64,000 nt of DNA. Source: Mariannaea sp. PMI_226 (taxonomy: Eukaryota > Ascomycota > Sordariomycetes > Hypocreales > Nectriaceae). The stretch is from contig JANFOG010000004.1 in the NCBI GenBank assembly GCA_024336345.1, positions 682,001 to 746,000 on the forward strand, written 5' to 3'. The position numbers and the translations under genes were made by a program. Positions 10,971 through 20,050 of the stretch are shown one piece after another. A model generated the notes under the pieces. That model saw nothing but the letters and a program-made list of their open reading frames with translations. It ran no database searches and was not told the DNA's origin. Position 1 is the stretch's first letter. The number at the start of each line of letters is the position of its first letter.

Positions 10971-12848
10971 ATGAACGGAGGCTACCACCACCCGCCCCCT
11001 GGCGATATGTCGCAACACCCGCAGCACATGCCCATGGGAAATCCTACATCGTCAGGCTACTCGACCAGCTTGCCTCCCATGCAATACCAACAGCACCAAA
11101 ATCCACCACCACCACAGCCGCAGCTCCAGCACGGTTCGCATCCACCTCCTCACCAGCACCAACACCAGCAGCCTCAACACCATCACCAGCACCAACAACA
11201 TCAGCAACAACAACAACAGCATCAGCATCACCAACCGCCTCGGCTTCCTCCACACCACCGACCTCCACCTCACCAACCTCAGCACTCTCAACAACAACCG
11301 TCTTCTCAGTCACAGATGCAGTCTTCAACCCATCTTCAGCGTCACCATCTTCATCAGCAGCCTAACGCAGGCCAACATCCCCATCCGAATCAGCTACACC
11401 ATCCAAACCCTCACCAACACCCGTCTACAATGTCTGAAAACGCTAGTACGCCGACCACTGCGCCCCCGACCACGACGACGGCAACAAATGGTACCTCAAT
11501 GCATGTCTTTTCCAAGGTCGATACACATACGAATCGAAAATACGAGTACGTCCCAGTCTTCAGTTCCTGTTAAAGCATTTGCCCGCACTCTCCCTTGGGC
11601 CTAGTTTGGGCTAACATTCATACTTTCAATAGACTTCGAGTTGTCCAACAACCCCGTCGTGCCCGCATGTGCGGCTTTGGCGACAAAGTAAGCCCAACCT
11701 CCCATCTCTAGTCGCAAGATGATTTGTGCCCTTACATATATGGCGGCCATAGGATCGACGACCAATCACTCCTCCACCTTGCGTTCAGCTGATCATTACC
11801 GATGCCACAACTGGCAAAGAAATCGATCTCAAGTACGTATGACACGGTCTTGATAGTTTAGCACGTGACAGCTAAGACTGACAGCCCGAAAAAAAGCGAC
11901 ATTGACTACTCTATGTTCGTGCTCAATGTCGACTTGTGGAACGAAGAAGGTAGCCAAGAAGTGAACCTTGTCCGCTCCTCGACCGGAACTCCATCCATTT
12001 CATCCACAGTCCCCTATTCATATGCCGCTCTAAACGATCGCAACGATCCAAATCACGTCCAGTACCACCCACCCATTCCTCCAAATGCAGAATATCCTCA
12101 GTCCTCAGGTGGGCAGTATGGGCAAGATTATCCCGCTCAGTCGCCAAGTTATGCACAAGGTACGGATAGCGGGAAAAGCTACCTAGAAATGATCTTGTCA
12201 GCTAACTTTGAAAACAAGTTCCCTCGTCTTACTCACAAAATGGTTCGTATGTGCCACCTCAGCAGTTCTATCCTCAGCATGGTTATCGAGGTGAACCGAC
12301 GCCACCTAACATGCCACAATTTCGCAATGGGAGCCAATCCGGGTATTCTCAAGAGACGAATACCCTTACAAGAATGGCCGTTGTAGGAGGGCAGCCTCAA
12401 GGAATGTTCACTAGAAATCTTATTGGCAGTCTAGCGGCTAGTGCTTTCCGTCTCAGTGACACTCAAGATCGCATTGGTATTTGGTTCGTACTTCAGGACC
12501 TCAGCGTGAGAACTGAAGGTCCATTTCGGTAAGAGCGCCAATGGCATATCTCCCTGCAGGCATGGATCTTAACTAACACTTGTTCAAAGCTTGCGATTCT
12601 CCTTTGTCAATGTCGGACCACCCAAGCCTACGCCAGAGGGACCCAAAGTCAATCAAGGGAAAATCCCCATCCTAGCGTCTACCTTTAGCGAGGTATTTAA
12701 CGTCTATTCTGCCAAGAAATTCCCAGGAGTTTGCGAAAGCACTCCTTTGAGCAAATCGTTTGCGGCGCAAGGCATTAAAATCCCCATCCGTAAAGATTCG
12801 AATGTAAAGGGAGAAGATGGAAATGATGATGATTTTCTAGAAAGATAA
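10971..12848 (+). CDS. velB: Velvet-domain developmental regulator VelB
   Basis: VelB is a DNA-binding velvet protein that pairs with VeA (and LaeA) or VosA and links light response, development and secondary metabolism; it acts mainly in the nucleus. Exons are 10971-11545, 11633-11687, 11753-11832, 11885-12159, 12219-12528 and 12590-12848, giving 517 residues. The velvet domain starts near residue 180 (KYELRVVQQPRRARMCGFGDKDRRPITPPPC), continues with DYSMFVLNVDLWNEEGSQEVNLVR, is broken by a low-complexity insert of roughly 120 residues (Pro, Gln, Tyr, Ser), and resumes at QGMFTRNLIGSLAASAFRL, DRIGIWFVLQDLSVRTEGPFRLRFSFVNVG and YSAKKFPGVCESTPLSKSFAAQGIKIPIRK. This split domain is the hallmark of VelB. 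The N-terminal 170 residues are extremely rich in His, Gln and Pro. Length is greater than in Aspergillus VelB (about 370 aa), mostly because of this N-terminal region. All five introns keep frame. Confidence 0.96.
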
Positions 12849-15227
12849 TGAAGCCCTACGGTATGGGACGGTGACCAGTCGAGAAGGGTAGGATGACTTT
12901 CAGGACAAGTGGCCAGGCCCATGCAGAGTTGCATCATATTATGAACACAGCTGGAGCTGCAGGTCATCACGCCGACTGGATGCCTTGCGTTTTCAGGCAG
13001 TCATGGGTATTGGCGCTACGTCTTTGGATGGCAGTTTCATCGAAGAAGGGTTAGCGAGCGCTGTTGGATCATCACAACTGAAGTATCAGCGAATAGCGAG
13101 TGGCAAAAATTGTGATATTTTCCGTTGATTTAGGGGACTATGATCAGAAATATGGAGTGTGGTTGAGATGAGGGCAAACTTGATGGTTTCAAAATTTCTT
13201 CGGCCTTCTTCGTTCATTTGAAGGACGGCACATTTATGAGTACTGTGTGGTTTTGCAATATGGGAGGTATGAAGAAGGAAAGGAGGGCTTACATCAACGG
13301 CATGGTATTAATGATGAGCTGGAGCTCGGTCTCAGATATGTACGAAGGGAAAGAGGAGGATATCGGGCATCGTCCTGCATTATTTACCCGATACTCGATA
13401 ACGCCTTTCAGGGCGGCGGACGCTAGGCAGTCTAGTCAAGCGTGAGCTAATTGATGTTTTGTTTGAATACATCCCGAGGCGACGAAGTGTTGGGGATGCG
13501 TGTGTCAACCCTGCACTGCCCTACCGTATTACCGATGTCGCTCATCCCGATGACAAATGTCTGAGACAGAGCGAGTGAGCTTGGCGATGTCGTAGCAAAG
13601 AAGGTTACTAATGTTGGCGACGAGCAAGCACGAGAGGTAAGGATGGATAAGTGATAGTCCAACTGGTGAAGAAACAGGGCTAGCCAGTAGAGACACGATA
13701 CACTCCTTATGATATGAAGAAATCGATGGAAAGGTTCAAGGAGGAGATGGACAGATCAGGTCATCAGCATCGACGAGTTACTAGCGAGCAATATGATGAT
13801 CATGATGTTATGAGGAGGGACGCTTCATTTCATCCCCCGACAGATGCAGGTGACCATGTCATCACGGTGGAGTGAAAATTCAGACAGAGTCTCGCAAGGA
13901 ATGTGAGTGTTGGTCAGCAACAAACACGCCTCTTGTTCAGTTGTGGACTTTTCCCATTTGTTCAGGATCTCCGTTTACTTCTCAGAAATTATTCCCTCAA
14001 CATGGCTGTAATGGCCAGCAGCACGTGGCAATGTCGTGTTCATAGAGGAGGAACCTCAACATGTACAAGAGCGCATGATTGTGTTGGTACTTTGATGTGC
14101 GCGTTTGCAAACCCAGGTTGGTCAGGTAAGATAACTAACGTATTGGGACTTATAGGGGGGTTCTTGTGGCTTCCCACCTACCTCAATGGGGCTTATAACA
14201 CCAATTGCTTTTTCCAAGAGTATAAGTTATGCAGTTGGAATGAATATACATGGATAATGAATCCTAAAGATGTCCAAGTCATACGTTAGAGTGCACACAG
14301 GTATTTTGGCGAATAAAGGAGGCTTCACAGACTAGGCCGATCCGGTCGAGACCTGATAAATAACCATGGCCTTGAGGTTTATTCAATGTATCAGCAACAT
14401 ATGATGCATATTCCTCTGCTCTTGGGTTATGAAGGTTAAGGTATGTTGGAGTTCCAGCAGGCTGAGGCTCACACTTGAAGTTGCCCCTCGAACCCAGATG
14501 TGAGGTGAGCTAATTGACTTGGCACCAAATTCTGTTGATTTATACAGGCATACCTGATCTTTTGCAAATAAGAATAGCTACATTAACACTTGAGCCCGTG
14601 TGAACTGAGTAGCTGAATAGCTGAGCTTGCTGCCTGGTGTCGCCATTCTTGGCAAAGGCGACATCGGGAAGACCCGAGGGGGGCATCAAGGTATTGTGTA
14701 AAGATGCAGCTAGCGGCTAGAGAGAAAAAATATATAAGATTAATAAAAATAAAAACTAAAAGGGCATCCAGGACTAACAAAGGTCAGGAATGGAGACACT
14801 TTTTCCAATCTTGAAATGCCTGAAGGCAAAGACATGATTACTATGTTGAGAATAGTACTCGCCACATTAAACAGCACGACAAGATACTACGTACCTACAT
14901 ACTATGTATGTAGAGTACAGTTTGTGTGATCCCAGAAGAGCATCAGCCGTCTCTGAAACCCAAAAACTTTAATGAAACAAAACATCATTTTTTAAGGTTC
15001 TGATTGGATGGAAGAGCACGTTTTCAAACTTGCGGAGCGGAGGCAAGCACGTCCCAGATCGGTACGTACCCGAAAACTTATAAGCTAGGCGAGCTACCTG
15101 GGTACCTCAAGGAAACCCATGCGAAAGTCTTTGTCTGGGCACGAGGACAATTGGTCGATGGGGCGAATTCATTACGTTTCCGTTAGTCACAGAGTCACCA
15201 AGCTTTGGCCTGTTGCTTGGCATTGCC

Positions 15228-15249
15228 TTTTTTTTTTTTTTTTTTTTTT
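15228..15249. repeat. Poly(T) tract, 22 bases
   Basis: Uninterrupted run of 22 T in non-coding DNA, 1.1 kb upstream of the gene at 16341. Confidence 0.9.
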
Positions 15250-15971
15250 GTGTTAAGCTCCTGGGGTCGCGATGGTCACACATAACAGGTGGTTACTTGT
15301 ATTTATTATTATTTATTATCATGATTTTTTTTTAATTCTTACTTCTTCCCCCGCCTCGTTCCATTCCCTTTTCCTTTCCCCCTTCCCTTGTCAAGAGGAG
15401 ACGCCGAGGCCCGACCATAGCCCAAGGCCTAGCTACCTAGGCGCGGGATTCAACTATGGATTCGATCAGTGGTTTGCTGAGGCGGGGAAAACGGGCAATC
15501 TAAGTACAGCACTGTCTATATGTGCAGTACGGCGTAGAGAGCGGACGAGACCAAAAAAAAAAAAAGCCAAGGACTTTCCCACTCACCCCTCCGGCCCCCC
15601 CTCCGAGAGGCGTGGCCTCACTCCCATGTGTCCGTTCCTCTTCTAGCCAATTCGTTCGTTCGCTCGATCCGTTCGTTCACTCCGGTTTGGCCGCCTTTTT
15701 TTTCTTTCCCTAAGGAGTGTCCCATTGTTTTGGTTGGTTGCCGTTCGGTCTAGGCGGTGGACATAAGTTGATCATGGGACTTGGCAGGCTGTCGTCAGTC
15801 GTTTGTAACGTTATGTGGTCTAGCCACCTAGGTTAGTAGAGACTACCTGACTACCTGACTACCTGCCCTTTGGTGAGTCTTTACTGGTGAGCAACGAAAG
15901 ACAAAATAATTAAAATAAATAAATACAACATAGAAGAAAGACACATCCATTCATTCTCAGGCCCTCCTCCT

Positions 15972-15996
15972 CCCCCCCCCCCCCCCCCCCCCCCCC
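15972..15996. repeat. Poly(C) tract, 25 bases
   Basis: Uninterrupted run of 25 C (25 G on the other strand), preceded by a CTCCTC run. It lies about 345 bases upstream of the gene at 16341 and could form a G-quadruplex or i-motif. Confidence 0.9.
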
Positions 15997-16340
15997 TGAA
16001 CATTGGGATAAATATAAAAAACAAGACACACCCAACTACCCTCTTCCCGCGTTTCCCATCCATCGTACATTATTTTTCCTTCCCGGACCATTGCGCCTTT
16101 ACCAGAGAAAATCACTTGACTTGCCCCTCGGCTGTCATCTCCTGACTCGGGGACTTTCCCACTCTTCCTCCCAAGCTGCCTAGCTGCCTACTTGCCTTGC
16201 CTAGGGACTCGCACCTAATTAAGCGGCTCACCTCCAACCATTTTCTCCCACTTTGCGCGGCAACGACTCCCAAACTTCAAACACACGTTCCTTGAACCAA
16301 AGTAAAACAAACCCTCCGAACAAAAAAGAGAAGAAATCAA

Positions 16341-16771
16341 ATGCTCGCGTCTCACGGCCGTGGCGGTGCCGGCAATATTGCCGATGCAACACTCGCACCC
16401 AAAACCACTACCAAGGACCTCCAGACTCCCGTCCTCAAGAGTTCCGTCGTCACTACCGGTCGCGGAGGCACAGGCAACATGGCCAAGAACAAGGACCCCC
16501 GCGAGACTCGCAAACGCCAGGATGTCGAAGCGTGAGTCCCCTTCATGTTTTTTTTTTGATTGTGTTTTTCTCTCCAATCCTTTCCTCATCTAACCCCCCC
16601 TGTCACAGTGTTCCCCGTCGTGCTAGCTCAAGCGTTCAGCACTCCGGTCGTGGTGGCGCGGGAAACATCTTCAAGGAGGAGGAGGTCCAGCTCGCCCGCA
16701 ATCCCAGCAACGAGGGAGCTGTCGAGGACGCTCCCAAGAGCAAGACCTGGCTCTTCGGCAAGAAGAATTAG
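16341..16771 (+). CDS. GRGGxGN-repeat protein (DUF3602-type), 117 aa
   Basis: Small protein of the fungal DUF3602 type, whose function is not established. Exons are 16341-16531 and 16609-16771 (gtgagt/cag intron), giving 117 residues. It carries three copies of the family motif: HGRGGAGNI near residue 6, TGRGGTGNM near residue 40 and SGRGGAGNIF near residue 76, separated by polar, charged linkers, and ends KTWLFGKKN. There is no signal peptide or membrane helix; the Gly-Arg repeats suggest a disordered, perhaps nucleic-acid- or protein-binding chain. The start at MLASHGRGGAGN places the first repeat right at the N-terminus, as in other family members. The frame upstream of 16341 belongs to a different phase and was rejected. 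Confidence 0.88.
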
Positions 16772-17509
16772 ACTGACAACTATGCCACCGTTTCTTCCAT
16801 CTGGCATATGATTCCCTTGTCTTTGTCCTTTGTTCGTTGTTCTTTGGTCTCTTCCTCACCTTCTCTGTTTTTTCTTTCTTTGTATTCTCATATCCACATC
16901 GCACATCTCGTATATATTATCCTGGTCTTTTTCAAGCTTGGTGTTCTTGGTGTTGAGGCGCACCTTGGTGGACAAATGGAGGGAAGCGGGACCGCTTCGT
17001 TCTCAATAAATCAGTCGCAAGCAAAAAGGAAGGATCAAGAAAAACAATCGCAAAGAGAGATACCATTGATGTTCTGTATTGTCAATTGAATTGAGAAGGG
17101 AATTTTCTATCATGATTTCATGACGATGCTATCTATACAATTACACCACTTTTGTTTTTATTTTTATTTTCAGTTGTCTTCTGATCTCCCCATTCTCCTG
17201 GTAGTTCCAAACGGGCAGATTGTGACAAAAAGGGCAACGTACAGGGTATACATTGTGTGCTAGGTCCAATATCTCGGGTATATGTGTGCATCCAAATCCC
17301 AATCAGTAGATGACATGACAAGCTCATCATAATTTGGAATTGAGATTTTTGTCTTTCACCAAAAGATCCCTTCGTAAACTGCATGGCTTCTCCTGTTGCC
17401 TGAGAGACATGAATGGACATCACATCTTGTAAACGAGATGTATCCGAGTTTTGTCAAAGATGTCTCCCTTTGGAGAGAAGATAAGCAGGGTGAGCCCACC
17501 AGGTATTGA
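16772..17509. other. Intergenic region, convergent 3' ends
   Basis: Shared 3' flank of the GRGGxGN gene (plus) and HEM12 (minus). CT-rich early part (16800-16930), then AT-rich. No gene seen. Confidence 0.6.
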
Positions 17510-18881
17510 CTAGTTCTTCGTTAGTCGGTGAACCTCCTCAAAAAAGTGCTTGAGGTTGTCAGGGTTAACACCAGGGGTGATGCCTAGATTTCGTCTGCGT
17601 TAGTCATCTCATACAATGTGGCCTCGCTTAATTCATCCATCTCGACTTACCATGACCAAGGTTAGCAATCCATCCCTTGTTGTTCACCCAGAACCCGTCT
17701 ACCATTTCCTGCACGGCAGCCGTGATAGCCTCCTTTGTTCCATACAACACGCCCGGGTCGGCATTGCCCTGGAACACAACGTTGCGGTCCCCACGGATCT
17801 TTACAGCTTCCTTGGCATCATGGAGCCAGTCCATGCCGACCACGTTGTATCCGAGGTTGCATGCAGAGTCAAGAGCATGCCATGCGCCCTTAGGGAACAC
17901 TGTCATAGGCACTCGCTCGAGCCCAAGGCTCTCTAGCTTGCCGGGCAACTTGTCAGCAATATGCTTCAGGAAAGGCTCCGAGAATTCGTGGTAGGCTGAG
18001 GGTCCTAACTCTCCAGCCCATGAATCAAAGACCATGACCAACTATTTCAATATTAGCCAATGCCGTTTTCGTCTGGTATATGCCATTGAGAAGCCCCATT
18101 AACATACCTGGGCGCCGGCCTTGACCTGCAACGCCAAGTGATCCACACAAATATCAGCAATTTTGTGTAGCAGCTTCTTGGATGCCTCGGGGTACTTGTA
18201 GATCCACGTCTTGACTTGTGCGAACAGCTTGGTGCCACCGCCCTCAACCATGTAGCAGAACAATGTCCATGGAGCACCGCAGAAGCCGATAAGGGGCACG
18301 CGGCCCGCCAACTTCTTGCGTGTCAACGTAATGGCATCGTAGACATATCCCAGCTCGGCTGCTACATCAACATCACGTGCTAGCACCTGGTCGTATTGTC
18401 CGTCATCAGGTGTCTTCAGAGGGTTTGGGAAGTGAGGACCTTTCTTGTCGATCATCTCAACCAGCATTCCCATAGCCTGAGGAATGACAAGAATATCAGA
18501 GAAGATGATGGCGGCGTCGAGAAGGCCTGCGTATCGCTCGACGGGTTGGAGAGTAAGGGTCGAGGCAACCTCGGGATCGCGGCAACACTCGAAGAAGTCA
18601 CGGCCGGCCTTGGCCTCATGGTACTCGGGAAGATAACGACCAGCTATCAGTAAAGGTTAGCTACAAATTGAGGCATGAAGATTTTTTGGTTGGTATAAGA
18701 ATATCTTACCTTGTCGCATCACCCACATGGGAGGTCGCTCTACCTTCTGGCCTGTCCCACCAGAATAGATCGAAATGATATTAGCATAATTCTTCATTCG
18801 TTTCCTTTTTTGCAATTGAAACCTACCCCATGCTGTACGGAGCAACAAGTCGTTCTGAAGAGGCTCGAAGTTATGTTCCAT
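17510..18881 (-). CDS. HEM12: Uroporphyrinogen decarboxylase (heme biosynthesis)
   Basis: Removes four acetate carboxyl groups from uroporphyrinogen III to give coproporphyrinogen III, in the cytosol. Exons on the minus strand are 18827-18881, 18710-18751, 18108-18643, 17651-18041 and 17510-17583; all four introns are GT-AG and in phase, giving 365 residues, close to the usual 360. The active-site signature [17 protein letters not shown] spans the second intron. Others seen are [13 protein letters not shown] (containing the conserved catalytic Asp), [56 protein letters not shown] and the C-terminal [25 protein letters not shown]. It starts [19 protein letters not shown]. It is head to head with EMC6, 515 bases apart. 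Confidence 0.97.
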
Positions 18882-19396
18882 GGTGTCGTTGATGTTGGAT
18901 GCAAGTCAAATCTCGATTACTCCGCGGAAAGGAAACTTCAATTGACTGTCTGATTGCCCTGCCTGCCTGACTGATCTGCCCGCGGCGGGGATGACCCCTC
19001 CGCGGGACTTGCCAATTGACAACCCCCCAGCCCCGCTTGTTGGTACGTACAGTAGGTACATTATAGCTTCCTCTTCATGGGGCTTGCACAAGCACCGCAC
19101 TGTCACAAGTAAGCTAGGCCACATAGTACCTTACCCTGGACCAGTCGCCGGAGACGATCGGCCCGACACGCTGTCCTTGAGCTCTCTTCCACTTGGTGTA
19201 CAGTAGACGTCGTTGCTACTGGAGCTTTTGCGCCAGCTTCATCGTCGAATTTCAGGTAAGGAGTAGACAGCTGTTTACGAATTCCCCCAGCAGCGGCCCT
19301 CCACCAGCGACTACAACCTCGACATACTTTTCGCCTCGATACCCTCTAGCCGAATTGCTACCTACTCGTTACGAGTTCAAGTATCCAGTCGTCAAG
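18882..19396. promoter_or_regulatory. Shared divergent promoter of HEM12 and EMC6
   Basis: A 515-base gap separates the two divergent start codons, so promoters and leaders of both genes must lie here. No TATA box is evident. A CT-rich EMC6 leader with the word ctcgacatac is visible after 19300. Confidence 0.6.
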
Positions 19397-19826
19397 ATGC
19401 CGTCCGAACGTGACCTCCAGATCCACCCCATTGTTCAGGAGTCGGTTATGCACAACACCAAGGTCAGAACTTAGATCTCTTCGCGTGCACCGTTCTTCTT
19501 ACCACAAGATCTAATATGTCCATTATCAATTGTAGACTCTCTCAAACCTCCACAGTCTATCTGCTTCCCTCTTCGGCATCAGCGCCGGCGTCATCGGACT
19601 TGAATCCTACAACGGCTTCATCGTCTACTTCATCTTTTCCATCATCACCACCCTCCTGTTCTACTTCCTCAAGGTTGCACCCGAATCGCTGTCCCAGGGG
19701 AATACTATCTTCGACTCTTCCCGTTTCTACCGTGGCGCTTTCGATTTCTGGCTCAGTGGTGTCTCCAGCGGCATCTCTGGCTTTATTCTTACGTGGACAT
19801 TATTCTATGGTTTAGTGAGAGCTTAA
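19397..19826 (+). CDS. EMC6: ER membrane protein complex subunit 6
   Basis: EMC6 is a core membrane subunit of the ER membrane protein complex, which inserts tail-anchored and multi-pass proteins. Exons are 19397-19462 and 19536-19826, giving 118 residues (family usually about 105-120). The N-terminus MPSERDLQIHPIVQESVMHNTKTLSNLHSL is followed by three hydrophobic helices: SASLFGISAGVIGLESYNGF, the adjoining IVYFIFSIITTLLFYFLKV, and SGVSSGISGFILTWTLFYGLVRA at the C-terminus. The NxKxLxxLHxLxxxxFGxxAGxxGLES pattern is typical of the family. The splice site interrupts the NTK/TLSNLH junction in phase 0. It converges on the GTPase gene, 224 bases away. Confidence 0.94.
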
Positions 19827-20050
19827 GAACTGGCCAGCCGTCAATAATTTTCTTGGCATAGCCATGGCGTCCTTGGTGTTCTATGGGGTCTTTTGTGAAG
19901 CGGTCGTTCGATCGGATCAAAGGGGACAGGTCAAATATGTTGCATTGAAATTAAAAACAAAAACAAAAAGGGAAGCAAAGAGAAAAGCCAAGAAATAACG
20001 ACGAACTCTGAAAACATAGCCAAGTCGCAAGTAAACAAAACGCTCAACCT

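Larger units (their letters stand above)
12849..16340. other. 3.5-kb intergenic region between velB and the GRGGxGN gene
   Basis: No coding region that I can support. The 128-codon frame at 13903-14289 has no domain likeness. The stretch has long homopolymers (22 T at 15228-15249, 25 C at 15972-15996), a tandem actacctg repeat near 15841-15866 and several AGGTACC-type words. Confidence 0.55.

Noticed and set aside
13903..14289. 128-codon frame between velB and the GRGGxGN gene
   Set aside because: No recognisable domain, odd composition and no leader or splice support.
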